Below the pieces are notes generated by a model. That model did no database searches and was not told where the DNA came from. It worked only from the letters and a program-made list of their open reading frames with translations. Below are positions 56,294-64,000 of a stretch of DNA of 64,000 nt, one piece after another. The translations under genes were made by a program, and so were the position numbers. The stretch covers positions 1 through 64,000 of the forward strand of contig JANXVF010000059.1 in the NCBI GenBank assembly GCA_025351785.1, in the 5' to 3' direction. This DNA is from Flavobacterium sp. (GTDB taxonomy: Bacteria > Bacteroidota > Bacteroidia > Flavobacteriales > Flavobacteriaceae). Numbering within the stretch: position 1 is the stretch's first letter; each line of letters starts with the position of its first letter.

Positions 56294-57400
56294 TTAAAAA
56301 GGACAAAAATAAACAGGTTTGCTAATCATAATTTGTAAAGAAGTTAAGGTTATCAAACCATTTTTTTTATTTCTATCATAAACCGAAATTGTGTTTGAAA
56401 GCTCATTTGCCACTAAAATATTTTCTTCGTTTTCTGTCAAAATAAAATTTCTTGGTGACTTACCGGTTGAAACTTTTTCAATTAGTTTAATTTCGTCTTT
56501 TAGTTGCAAAACCGCGATAAAATTATCATTTCCTCTTACTGATGCATACAGAAACTGCTCATCTTTACTCAATTTAATTTCAGCTGCTGAACCATTTTTA
56601 GTTTCGTCAGTAGTTAAATTTATTATTTTTTCTAGAGTAAACTTATTGTTTACATAGTTAAAAATCCCTACTTGATTTGTCAATTCAAATGTTGCGAATG
56701 CTTTTGTTCCATTTTTATTAAAAATCAAATGTCTTGGTCCACAACCTTTGGGTAAATAAAAACTAGAAATAGATTCTTTTTTCAGAATAAGATTTTCATC
56801 ATTTTCAAACGGAATTATTTCTATTACATCTCTACCCAAATCGGTTATAAAAATTTTATTTTCTGTAGGATGAAAAACTATCGAGTGAACATGTGATTTT
56901 TCTTGTCTGTTTATATTTACACTGTTACCTTCAAACTTTATAATTTGTTTATTTTCAGATAGTTTTCCAGTTGTATCAATTGGAAATACTCCAAAATTGC
57001 CACCAGAATAATTCCCAACTAATATATTTTTTTCATTTTTGCTAAAAGTAACCGTGCAAGGATGATCGCCAAATGTGTAGCATGAATTTATTTTAAAATA
57101 TTTTTTCGACTTTTTGTTGTAGGTAAACGAAGTAACTTTGCCACCATTATTACTAGCAGTTTCTTCAACAGCTATGATTATTGTTTTAGTTTTATTTGCG
57201 ATAACAAAAGATGGATTTTCGACTCCAGTAATCACATTTTTAATTTCCAATTTTTTATTTTTTGAGTCAAACTCAACTACATTAATTCCTTGTTTTGAAT
57301 TTACAGTATAAGTTCCAATCAAAAAATTTTGATTTTTATTTGAGCCACAACCTAAAATCAAAAATGTAAATATTGAATAAAAATATAATTTAAATTTCAT
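56294..57400 (-). CDS. Lactonase-family beta-propeller lipoprotein
   Basis: The 368-residue protein has a lipoprotein signal (FLILGC, Cys 18). It has the seven-bladed propeller pattern of the 6-phosphogluconolactonase (YbhE/Pgl) family: FLIGTYTVNSKQGINVVEFD, NPSFVIANKTKTIIIAVEE, HPCTVTFSKNEKNILVGNYSGG, SHVHSIVFHPTENKIFITDLG and GCGPRHLIFNKNGTKAF. Cytoplasmic members hydrolyse 6-phosphogluconolactone; this exported one more likely acts on other lactones or has lost activity. It starts 5 nt after ytxJ. Confidence 0.88.
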   Translation of the reverse strand: MKFKLYFYSIFTFLILGCGSNKNQNFLIGTYTVNSKQGINVVEFDSKNKKLEIKNVITGVENPSFVIANKTKTIIIAVEETASNNGGKVTSFTYNKKSKKYFKINSCYTFGDHPCTVTFSKNEKNILVGNYSGGNFGVFPIDTTGKLSENKQIIKFEGNSVNINRQEKSHVHSIVFHPTENKIFITDLGRDVIEIIPFENDENLILKKESISSFYLPKGCGPRHLIFNKNGTKAFATFELTNQVGIFNYVNNKFTLEKIINLTTDETKNGSAAEIKLSKDEQFLYASVRGNDNFIAVLQLKDEIKLIEKVSTGKSPRNFILTENEENILVANELSNTISVYDRNKKNGLITLTSLQIMISKPVYFCPF

Positions 57401-57405
57401 CCTAT

Positions 57406-57792
57406 TTATAATTTTGATTTTAAATCATCAATTTGAATATCACTGTGCGAAACATCATAAATCGATTTTCCGTTTTGAATTAAAATTAATTGTGGCGATT
57501 GATGCGTTACCTCAAAACGTGTTGCAATTTCATTAGAAATATCGCGATGAAGCAACAAATCAAGAAAATAGGGTGTAACTTTTTCTTGTAAATTAAATTC
57601 GTTTTCAAATTGTTTTAAAACCATTCTGCTTACACTACAACGTGTGCTGTGCTTAAAAATAAGAACTGGTTTGGTTGTCGAAACATCTATAATTTCATTA
57701 AGTTGACCTAAATTATTTATAATATTCCAACTAATTTTGGACTGATTTTGGTTTTGGTCAGACGAACCAAAAATTGAATTTAATACTCCCAT
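57406..57792 (-). CDS. ytxJ: Bacillithiol-system redox protein YtxJ
   Basis: Starting at 57792 (MGVLNSIFGSSDQ) it has 128 residues; an ATG at 57819 would add a less typical extension. The thioredoxin-like fold has the single-cysteine motif FKHSTRCSVSRMVLKQFE, a monothiol bacilliredoxin-like site, plus HQSPQLILIQNGKSIYDVSH with the cis-Pro. YtxJ removes bacillithiol from proteins, so this organism probably makes bacillithiol (the bshABC genes are not in the window). It is 5 nt before the propeller gene and 57 nt after mqo. Confidence 0.93.
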   Translation of the reverse strand: MGVLNSIFGSSDQNQNQSKISWNIINNLGQLNEIIDVSTTKPVLIFKHSTRCSVSRMVLKQFENEFNLQEKVTPYFLDLLLHRDISNEIATRFEVTHQSPQLILIQNGKSIYDVSHSDIQIDDLKSKL

Positions 57793-57849
57793 TTTTATTT
57801 TTTTAATTGTTTTATGCAATAATAGATTATAAATTTATTTGAAAACTGC

Positions 57850-59346
57850 CTAGGTATGAAGTTTTAAAATTGTACTTGTATTTTTTTGAATTTTATCAAA
57901 TAACTCAGGATTATCATTTAATAACACACCATATGACGGAATCATTTGTTTCAACTTGCTAGTCCACGATTCTGATTTTGATTCTTCGGGAAAACATCGC
58001 GTTAATAAATCTAACATAATTGCCACAGCAGTAGAAGCACCAGGCGAAGCACCTAATAATGCAGAAAGTGTTCCATCATGTGAATTGATTATTTCAGTTC
58101 CAAATTCTAAAATTCCACCTTCTTTTTCATCTTTTTTTATAACCTGAACTCGTTGTCCTGCTTGTAATAATTCCCAATCATCGCTTTTTGCATTCGGAAA
58201 ATATTCTCTTAAAGCCTCCATTCTATCTTCGTGTGACAGCATAACTTGTTCTACTAAATATTTGGTTAACGGTATGTTGTGAATTCCAGCAGAAATAAGC
58301 GGAATAAGATTTCCCAGTTCGATAGATTTTACTAAATCAAGGTATGAACCGTTTTTGAGAAATTTGGTCGAGAATCCTGCAAATGGACCAAAAAGCAATT
58401 CTTTTTTTCCGTTGATGATTCTAGTATCTAAATGAGGAACCGACATGGGTGGTGCGCCAACTGTTGCTTTTCCGTAAACTTTTACATCGTGTTTTTGTAT
58501 CACTTCTTCATTAGTACATTTTAACCATTGTCCAGAAACAGGAAATCCGCCATAGCCTTCGCCTTCTTTTATAGACGCTTTTTCTAATAATAATAACGAT
58601 CCACCACCAGCTCCAATAAAAACAAATTTGGTATATGCTTTTCGAGTCAAATTATTTTCTAAATTTTTTATTTTTATTCTCCAAGAGGCATCATCACGTT
58701 GTTTAAGTTTTTTTACTTCATGGTTATAAAATATTGAAACTCCATTTTGGAGCGATAAATAATCTAACATTTTCTCTGTTAAAGCTCCAAAATTTATATC
58801 AGTGCCATTTGGCATAAATGTTCCTGCAATTGCTTGATCGCTACTTCTGCCTTCCATAACTAGTGGCATTATGCTTTTTAATTCATCAAAATTATTTATA
58901 AATTTCATGGCATTAAAAAGAGGATTTTTCTGCAAAGCTTCAAATCTTTTTTTGAGATATACAACATTTTCTTCACCCCAAACAAAACTTAAATGGGGCA
59001 CACTGTGAATAAATTCTTCTGGCGATTGTAATTTGCTTTCAGAAATTAAATAACTCCAAAATTGTCTTGAAAGCATAAATTGTTCCGAAATTTTTATTGC
59101 TTTTGATGTTTCAATAGTTTTATCTTCGTTTTCTGGCGTGTAATTTAATTCACAAAAAGCGGCATGGCCAGTACCAGCATTATTCCAGACATCAGAACTT
59201 TCTAATGCTGGCTTATTTAAACGTTCGTAAATTTCTATAGTAATAGTAGGTTTTAATTCTTTTAGAAAAATTCCTAAAGTTGCACTCATTATTCCTGCGC
59301 CAATTAGCACTACATCTGGTTGCGTTTTTATTTGTGAATTGTCCAT
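57850..59346 (-). CDS. mqo: Malate:quinone oxidoreductase
   Basis: The 498-residue FAD enzyme oxidises malate to oxaloacetate and passes electrons to quinone at the inner membrane. It has VVLIGAGIMSATLGIFLKEL, NNAGTGHAAFCELNYTP, FVWGEENVVYLKKRF, GTDINFGALTEKM and FIGAGGGSLLLLEKA. The C-terminal SHDGTLSALLGASPGASTAVAIML loop binds FAD. A TATCTTTG -7 box is at 59371-59364. It may continue into ytxJ. Confidence 0.97.
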   Translation of the reverse strand: MDNSQIKTQPDVVLIGAGIMSATLGIFLKELKPTITIEIYERLNKPALESSDVWNNAGTGHAAFCELNYTPENEDKTIETSKAIKISEQFMLSRQFWSYLISESKLQSPEEFIHSVPHLSFVWGEENVVYLKKRFEALQKNPLFNAMKFINNFDELKSIMPLVMEGRSSDQAIAGTFMPNGTDINFGALTEKMLDYLSLQNGVSIFYNHEVKKLKQRDDASWRIKIKNLENNLTRKAYTKFVFIGAGGGSLLLLEKASIKEGEGYGGFPVSGQWLKCTNEEVIQKHDVKVYGKATVGAPPMSVPHLDTRIINGKKELLFGPFAGFSTKFLKNGSYLDLVKSIELGNLIPLISAGIHNIPLTKYLVEQVMLSHEDRMEALREYFPNAKSDDWELLQAGQRVQVIKKDEKEGGILEFGTEIINSHDGTLSALLGASPGASTAVAIMLDLLTRCFPEESKSESWTSKLKQMIPSYGVLLNDNPELFDKIQKNTSTILKLHT

Positions 59347-59363
59347 AGCAATGATTTTTTTTG

Positions 59364-59371
59364 CAAAGATA
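59364..59371 (-). promoter_or_regulatory. -7 element of the mqo promoter
   Basis: TATCTTTG on the minus strand lies 17 nt before the mqo ATG. No -33 TTG is seen at the correct distance. Confidence 0.42.
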
Positions 59372-59444
59372 CAATTGAAATTTACTACTATTAGAATAAA
59401 TAAGTTTTGATTATAACAGAATTGCGAAAACGTTTTTTAAATTT

Positions 59445-59861
59445 TCAGATCATTTTTCGATTCAAATAATCTTGTAACATTATTGTTGCAGCGATTTCGT
59501 CAATTAATGCTTTATTTTGGCGTTTTTTCTTCTTGAGTCCACTATCAATAATAGTTTTTACTGCCATTTTAGATGTAAATCGCTCATCAACTCGGTCAAT
59601 TTTAATTTCTGGAAATTCTGTTTTTAATTTCAAAACAAATTTTTCTATTATCGCAGTGCTTTCAGATGGTTGACCGTTCATTTGTTTTGGTTCACCAATT
59701 ATTAATACACTAACATTTTCTTTTTCAAAATAATTTTTCAAAAAATCAATTGCAGTTTCAGAAGCAATTGTTGTTAAACCCGATGCAATAATTTGTAGTT
59801 CGTCGGTAACAGCAATTCCGGTTCGTTTTAATCCAAAATCGATTGCTATAATTCTTGCCAT
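59445..59861 (-). CDS. ruvX: Putative Holliday junction resolvase RuvX/YqgF
   Basis: The 138-residue RNase H-fold protein starts IIAIDFGLKRTGIAVTDELQ with the first catalytic Asp. It has VLIIGEPKQMNGQPSES, IDRVDERFTSKMA (second acidic cluster) and KKKRQNKALIDEIAATIMLQDYL. YqgF proteins act in 16S rRNA 5' maturation as well as possible Holliday junction cleavage. It lies alone, after the META terminator. Confidence 0.95.
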   Translation of the reverse strand: MARIIAIDFGLKRTGIAVTDELQIIASGLTTIASETAIDFLKNYFEKENVSVLIIGEPKQMNGQPSESTAIIEKFVLKLKTEFPEIKIDRVDERFTSKMAVKTIIDSGLKKKKRQNKALIDEIAATIMLQDYLNRKMI

Positions 59862-59930
59862 TTTATTGTAAAAGTAATTAGAATGTTTTTATAATTAAAA
59901 CTCAATTAGATTTTATAACTAATATAAACA

Positions 59931-59954
59931 AAAAAATCCTCCCGTGGGAGGATT
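59931..59954 (-). terminator. Terminator of the META-domain lipoprotein gene
   Basis: The stem AATCCTCCC/GGGAGGATT (59935-59943 with 59946-59954) would have a small or opened loop at CGTG and is followed by a run of U on the minus-strand transcript, about 50 nt after the META stop. Confidence 0.8.
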
Positions 59955-60001
59955 ATTACAATAACCTATTAAGTTGTGATTATCAGTAGGTTTGGGTATT
60001 T

Positions 60002-60601
60002 TTATTTTTTTATAGCCTCAAATTTTGCAACTGCATTAGAGTTACCTGAATGAAAATGTAACATTGTTCCTTCAATCATATAATTGTCTACTTTTTCTAA
60101 AGCTTTAATAAATTCCATTTCTGTTTTAGAATTTGCACAAGCCATTTTTGTAGAAGCCATTTTTGAAAACATCAATTTAGTAGATGCTTTCATTACAAAT
60201 GTTCCCATAATTCCGTTACAACCTGCAAAGGCTTCAAATTTACCTGATTTTGAATCTAAATTGATAAAATAGTCTTTAGAAGTACTACTTTTTACTGCCT
60301 TTCCGTTAAGTTCAACAAGTTTCCATTTGGTTTCTGCTAATGCATATTTCCCTTTTGAAGGATCTGTTTCTGTAACAGTAGTTTTGGTTGACATTTTATT
60401 TGGTAATGACACATCTGATGAATCACTTTTTGTTGTTGAAGTTGCAGTCGAATCCATAACTTGACTGTCTTTTGTTACTGCGGTTGTATCAGTTGTTTGA
60501 ATTGAATCTGTCGACATATTAGTTTCATCAACTTTTTCCTTTTTTTGACATCCTGTAAAAGCTAAAGCAGTTAAAAGCGCAACTAAATAAATTTTTTTCA
60601 T
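60002..60601 (-). CDS. META-domain (HslJ-like) lipoprotein
   Basis: The 199-residue protein has a lipoprotein signal (LAFTGC, Cys 18) and a Thr/Ser/Asp-rich linker of about 75 residues. The META domain (about 90-199) has WKLVELNGKAV, FEAFAGCNGIMGTFVM, MASTKMACANSKTEMEFIKAL and MLHFHSGNSNAVAKFEA. The two cysteines in the domain may form a disulfide. HslJ-like proteins are stress-induced and linked to antibiotic resistance in E. coli; the molecular role is unknown. Confidence 0.92.
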   Translation of the reverse strand: MKKIYLVALLTALAFTGCQKKEKVDETNMSTDSIQTTDTTAVTKDSQVMDSTATSTTKSDSSDVSLPNKMSTKTTVTETDPSKGKYALAETKWKLVELNGKAVKSSTSKDYFINLDSKSGKFEAFAGCNGIMGTFVMKASTKLMFSKMASTKMACANSKTEMEFIKALEKVDNYMIEGTMLHFHSGNSNAVAKFEAIKK

Positions 60602-60631
60602 AATATTTTATTATTGATTAGTATTAGTCAG

Positions 60632-60639
60632 CAAAATTA
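60632..60639 (-). promoter_or_regulatory. -7 element of the META lipoprotein gene
   Basis: TAATTTTG on the minus strand matches TAnnTTTG, 30 nt before the ATG. A TTG (60666-60664) is 24 nt upstream, 1 nt beyond the usual range. Confidence 0.42.
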
Positions 60640-60764
60640 CACTTAATATAAAATGGGATGTTACAAAATTTACCCTGATAATTACATATTTGTAATATCA
60701 AATATTTTACACTAAATAATTAAGGATGTATTTCAATAAAAAAATTTGATTTAAACGAAAACTA

Positions 60765-61598
60765 TCAATCTTTATTAGGAGCAATTTTATTCATAAAAGT
60801 AATGATTTCTGAAAATCGTTTACTCCAAGGAAAAATATATTGAGTAACCATAGGAACATGTTTCTTATTCAAAATTATAGGCTGAACATTTGGTTGAAAC
60901 TCATGAAGTTTATCTAAAAATCGTTCATTTGATTCCTTGATTGATGGATAGGTTTTGCTTCCTAAATAGATTAAAAAAGGAGGACTACTTTTATTTACAA
61001 AATAAATCGGAGACGCATCTTGCCAGGTTTTAGGATTTTCAGACCAGGTTGTTATATAATCATCAGTTTGTGTAGGATGAAATTCCTCAAGATAATGTTT
61101 CATGTCTAGCCCTGCGGCATCGTTCAAAATAACTCCTTTTACAATGGATTGATCTTTTAAATATTTTGGATTTGTAGCTACTAAAGCTACTAAATGTCCG
61201 CCTGCAGAATGTCCGGTAAGAAAAATTTTATTTGGATTTCCGTTGTATGTAGCACAATTTTCTTTAGTCCATTGAATTGCTTTTGCAACTTGAATTGCCA
61301 TACCGTCATAATTAGTTTTAGGGCTTAATGTGTAGCCTACAACTACAGTTGTAACTCCTTTTTTTGCAAAGTTTCGACCTAAAAAGCCATACAGTTTTTT
61401 ATCGCCTTTGTTCCAGTTGCCACCATGAACAAAAATTAAAACAGGATTATTTGTCTTTTTATTTAGGGGTTTAAAAATATTGAGCGTTGGGTTTTCATCT
61501 TTAGAGTCGCTTTCTAAATAAGATACATTTTTAAATTTTTGAACGCTACAAGAAGAAGCTGTTAATATTAATAGGAGTAAGGCAATATTACTTTTCAT
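60765..61598 (-). CDS. Alpha/beta hydrolase (HSL-like), lipoprotein
   Basis: The 277-residue protein has a lipoprotein signal (TASSC, Cys 17). The esterase motifs are the oxyanion motif VLIFVHGGNWNKGDK, the nucleophile elbow FLTGHSAGGHLVAL near residue 130, an Asp in FLIYLGSKTYPSIKESNERF-like context and the late His in KHVPMVTQ. It resembles the hormone-sensitive lipase/kynurenine formamidase-like group. The substrate is unknown. It acts in the periplasm or at the outer membrane. Confidence 0.87.
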   Translation of the reverse strand: MKSNIALLLLILTASSCSVQKFKNVSYLESDSKDENPTLNIFKPLNKKTNNPVLIFVHGGNWNKGDKKLYGFLGRNFAKKGVTTVVVGYTLSPKTNYDGMAIQVAKAIQWTKENCATYNGNPNKIFLTGHSAGGHLVALVATNPKYLKDQSIVKGVILNDAAGLDMKHYLEEFHPTQTDDYITTWSENPKTWQDASPIYFVNKSSPPFLIYLGSKTYPSIKESNERFLDKLHEFQPNVQPIILNKKHVPMVTQYIFPWSKRFSEIITFMNKIAPNKD

Positions 61599-61647
61599 GT
61601 TTTAATTTAACTTACGAATTATTTTGATTGAAGGTTTATTAATCACT

Positions 61648-62070
61648 TCAGATTAATTGAAATCCATATTTAATAGCATCTTCTAGAACATCAAGGTTAA
61701 TATTTTGTAATGTTTTAAACTTTATGCAATAACCGGTTATTGATGCTTTTCCGATGGTTTTGCTGTATTTTTGTATTAAATAATTTTTATCTAAAATTCC
61801 AAGGATGTAAATAGAAATTCCTGATGTATTTGCACTCAATCCTATCCTGTAAAACTCTTTGTTCATTCCGTTTGCATATTTTTTCATTTGGATACCGTAA
61901 CCAATATTTGGATTTGAAACAATTTTGCCCTGATTATCAATTCCTGATAAATACCACAATTTACAATCTGGAGAAAGTGAAAGTATGCGTATATGCAATA
62001 TTTGCAATTCGATACTCTTAATCTGGGATTGTGTATTTATATAATTTTGAATTTGATCTTCAACACACAT
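61648..62070 (-). CDS. DUF1801 (YdhG-like) domain protein
   Basis: The 140-residue protein has the pattern of DUF1801 proteins: LHIRILSLSPDCKLWYLSG, NPNIGYGIQMKKYANGMNKEFYRIG, SANTSGISIYILGI and KASITGYCIKFKTLQNINLDVLEDAIKYG. The family is cytoplasmic, related to the YdhG/YobT group, with unknown function. It lies 45 nt downstream of the porin stop on the same strand and may be read from the same transcript. Confidence 0.75.
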   Translation of the reverse strand: MCVEDQIQNYINTQSQIKSIELQILHIRILSLSPDCKLWYLSGIDNQGKIVSNPNIGYGIQMKKYANGMNKEFYRIGLSANTSGISIYILGILDKNYLIQKYSKTIGKASITGYCIKFKTLQNINLDVLEDAIKYGFQLI

Positions 62071-62115
62071 TTTAAGTAAGGTTTTTATAAGGTCTATATT
62101 TTATTTTTTTTTAAA

Positions 62116-63486
62116 TTAAATTCTAAATAAAATGGCAAACACAAGTCTGTTTTCTACTTTTACTAAGTCTGGTCGCCAATCTGGCGGAAGTGGAGTAGTT
62201 GTATATCCGTTTGGTGAAGTTACACCACCTGAACCCGCAAAATAAGGAACATTGGCTTCTCTGTGAACTAATTCTACTCTGAAAGTGATACTCTGATTTG
62301 GCATAAAATCGAATCCTGTCGAACAGTCCCAACCTGTAAATTTATCGCCAGGATTAGCAGAAAAAGGATAAGTTCCTGCAGTTTGAGTTGGATTATTAGG
62401 ATCGGGTAAAGGACTTGCTTGTCCTGTAGGATAAAGAACTAAATAGCGACCAGGATTTGTCATGATTCCTCCACCAATAGTCCAAGCTTCTTTATTGTTA
62501 TTAAACCAAATTCTATTATATACCATTCCACTTAAAAAATATTGTGCGGGACTATCTGTATTTTCTTTAAAACCACTAACACCACTACCACTTTCAAAAC
62601 CTACATCAAAAGTTGATGAAAATGCTGCCTTAGAAATTCCTTTGGATTTTGGATTATTAAAATAACGAACTAACAAACTATTATCTGAGTGAAATCGAAT
62701 TCGATCCGGAATTCCTGCTGCATCTTTACCATAATAGTCATTTGAAATAAGCTTGACTGATTCGTTTGGGCAATACGTAATATTTCCGCCAACTCCTGGC
62801 ATATTATTAAATCTCCCATAACTTTGCCAACCATTAATTAACCAACCTTCGATTTTTAATTTTTTTGTTGGAAATATTTGAATACGCACTCCATTAAAAA
62901 ACCACGGTGTATTATCCGAAGTAAATGATGCCTGATATTCCCAGTTTTCAACTTGATAGTAAGAGTTTAAACCAATATATGACATAAACATACCTGCATC
63001 AACATTGATACCATACCATTTTTTGAAATGATAACCAGCATAGGCTTCAGATAAATATCGATATGCATTATCCAGCTGATACTGACCTTTGTAAACGCTA
63101 AAATCGTTTCTTGGAATTACAGTCGACCGAGTTCCAAATTGCATCATTATTTTAGCTCTTGCTCCTTCATAATTAAATTCGCCACCTAAATTTGCGCTCG
63201 AAAGTTGAATTTCATTATTTCTGGCCAATGCAGTTGAGCCTACTACTGTATTATCGTTTGGATTGTTGAATGAATGTGTGTAATTTACATCAACCATAAT
63301 GTTGCCAGTGAAATATTTTGAAGTTAAAACTGGAGGCGATGTTCGTCTATCTGAACCGTTTTGCCAACTCATATCCATGCCATCAAAGGGTATCTTTTCA
63401 GCCAATGAGTCTGTTTTTTTTTCTTGTTGGGCGTGAGCCAAATAAATTGTAAAAATAAATAAAAGTGTAAAAAAATTTGTTTTCAT
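62116..63486 (-). CDS. Outer-membrane beta-barrel porin (OmpL/BBP2-like)
   Basis: The 456-residue protein has a signal peptide (FTIYLAHAQ) and a long region of amphipathic strands with aromatic ends. The chain ends in VENRLVFAILFRI, typical of outer-membrane barrels finishing on an aromatic-hydrophobic strand. NSYYQVENWEYQASFTSDNTPWFFNG and WLINGWQSYG match the beta-barrel porin-2 (OmpL-like) family. It lies 4 nt after the 91-residue gene and thus downstream of the probable kup, suggesting a channel tied to potassium uptake. Confidence 0.85.
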   Translation of the reverse strand: MKTNFFTLLFIFTIYLAHAQQEKKTDSLAEKIPFDGMDMSWQNGSDRRTSPPVLTSKYFTGNIMVDVNYTHSFNNPNDNTVVGSTALARNNEIQLSSANLGGEFNYEGARAKIMMQFGTRSTVIPRNDFSVYKGQYQLDNAYRYLSEAYAGYHFKKWYGINVDAGMFMSYIGLNSYYQVENWEYQASFTSDNTPWFFNGVRIQIFPTKKLKIEGWLINGWQSYGRFNNMPGVGGNITYCPNESVKLISNDYYGKDAAGIPDRIRFHSDNSLLVRYFNNPKSKGISKAAFSSTFDVGFESGSGVSGFKENTDSPAQYFLSGMVYNRIWFNNNKEAWTIGGGIMTNPGRYLVLYPTGQASPLPDPNNPTQTAGTYPFSANPGDKFTGWDCSTGFDFMPNQSITFRVELVHREANVPYFAGSGGVTSPNGYTTTPLPPDWRPDLVKVENRLVFAILFRI

Positions 63487-63490
63487 AGTA

Positions 63491-63766
63491 TTAGTTAAAG
63501 TTCATAATTGAGTTGTCTTCTAAAAATTTTATTTTAAAAATGTTTTTATGATAAATTATTTCTCCCACTAAAAAACCAAAATTATCTATCCCCAAACATA
63601 CATCTGGATTTACAAAATGCCATCTAGAAATGTAGGTTTTATTCCCTCTGAAAAATCCAATAAATTTTCCTGTGAGTAATAAATGATTTTTAAATTCGAT
63701 TACAATAATACGGTTTTTAAGATTGAAATATTTGTTGTATAATATAAATGATGAATCTGTTTTCAT
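63491..63766 (-). CDS. Uncharacterised 91-residue protein between kup and porin
   Basis: I recognise no family. The sequence is beta-rich and aromatic: NRIIVIEFKNHLLLTGKFIG, FFRGNKTYISRWHF, LGIDNFGFLVGEIIYHKN, ending FLEDNSIMNFN. It has no signal peptide or membrane helix, and its strand pattern would suit a small barrel such as an SH3- or Sm-like fold. The start is 2 nt after the kup stop and the end 4 nt before the porin start, so it is surely translated in one unit with them. A regulatory or assembly role in potassium uptake is a guess. Confidence 0.78.
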   Translation of the reverse strand: MKTDSSFILYNKYFNLKNRIIVIEFKNHLLLTGKFIGFFRGNKTYISRWHFVNPDVCLGIDNFGFLVGEIIYHKNIFKIKFLEDNSIMNFN

Positions 63767-63768
63767 TT

Positions 63769-64000
63769 TTATCTATTTTCTCGATCCAACTTTACGTTTG
63801 TCATAGGTTGGTAAACCAATGGAATTTGTTCTATTTCGACATCAGATTTTTCTAAACCAAATGCTTTTTCATCGCTTACACCTAGACGTTTCAAAAAGAA
63901 ATATCCGTTTAATAATAGTCCTTCACGCAATGCAAATTCGTTTTCGATTGATAAAAATTTCTCGATAACAACAAATTTAAAATCAGGTTCAATATTATAT
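63769..64000 (-). CDS. C-terminus of probable KUP-type potassium transporter
   Basis: A frame open to the right edge gives the last 76 residues before the TAA at 63771-63769. It reads FKFVVIEKFLSIENEF, NGYFFLKRLGVSDEKAFGLEK and IPLVYQPMTNVKLDREN. This resembles the cytosolic C-terminal tail of Bacteroidetes KUP/HAK/KT potassium:proton symporters, which ends in YFFLK, AFGLxxS and VPLV-like motifs. The membrane part is outside the window, so the call rests on the tail alone. It is the upstream gene of the unknown protein and porin. Confidence 0.55.
   Translation of the reverse strand, partial: YNIEPDFKFVVIEKFLSIENEFALREGLLLNGYFFLKRLGVSDEKAFGLEKSDVEIEQIPLVYQPMTNVKLDRENR

Overview
The window is AT-rich DNA with dense coding. 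It looks like the chromosome of a free-living member of the Flavobacteriaceae, most likely Flavobacterium or a close relative. Supporting marks are a GldI gliding lipoprotein gene, a subtilase ending in a type IX secretion-like tail, the bacillithiol-linked protein YtxJ, PafA-type phosphatase, lipoproteins with short SC lipoboxes, and many promoters of the Bacteroidetes form (TTG, 17-23 nt, TAnnTTTG). No rRNA, tRNA, CRISPR array, insertion sequence, prophage or integrase was recognised. The gene content is mostly housekeeping.

Layout. 1-4975 (minus) is the N-terminal 1658 codons of a giant secreted repeat protein that runs off the left edge. 5403-9077 (plus) holds polyphosphate genes (sixA-like, ppk1), a half-size EamA transporter, the fluoride channel crcB and a 55-residue zinc-ribbon protein. 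9184-13148 (plus) is a DHH phosphoesterase, gldI and two cyclophilin-FKBP fusion foldases. 13315-17517 holds a PurM-family enzyme, small proteins and an esterase. 17640-19381 is the light-harvesting locus: a proton-pumping proteorhodopsin divergent from blh, the retinal-forming beta-carotene dioxygenase. dnaK follows, with an unusual cluster of TTGTC pentamers upstream. 21630-26068 has an FAD oxidoreductase, DUF2809, sucC, a palindromic intergenic element and lysA.

26090-31462 (minus) is a packed mnmA, S8 protease, nitronate monooxygenase-like, PafA-like phosphatase unit. 31559-39417 has YwqK, a FAS1 lipoprotein, proC, yidC, pyrG, DUF3820, an SRPBCC protein and pyrE. 39425-46375 has a NUDIX protein, a DEAD-box helicase, guaA, a LysM/periplasmic-binding receptor-like protein, OsmC and birA. 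46468-52102 (plus) is rsfS, ftsH, a LUD-domain gene, cdsA, psd, an acyl-CoA-binding protein and a lipoprotein superoxide dismutase. 52299-59861 has glyA, fumarylacetoacetase, a lipoprotein, a lactonase-like propeller, ytxJ, mqo and ruvX. 60002-64000 (minus) has a META lipoprotein, a hydrolase, DUF1801, a beta-barrel porin, an unknown 91-residue protein and the C-terminus of a probable KUP potassium transporter.

The most rewarding points are the rhodopsin/blh pair, the 396-bp tandem repeats in the surface protein, the TTGTC array before dnaK, a palindromic promoter at the RNA helicase, promoters lying only 3-4 nt from start codons (possible leaderless mRNAs), and the kup-unknown-porin operon. 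Promoter positions also correct several start codons (fahA, purM, guaA). I did not find a clearly new defence or mobile system.
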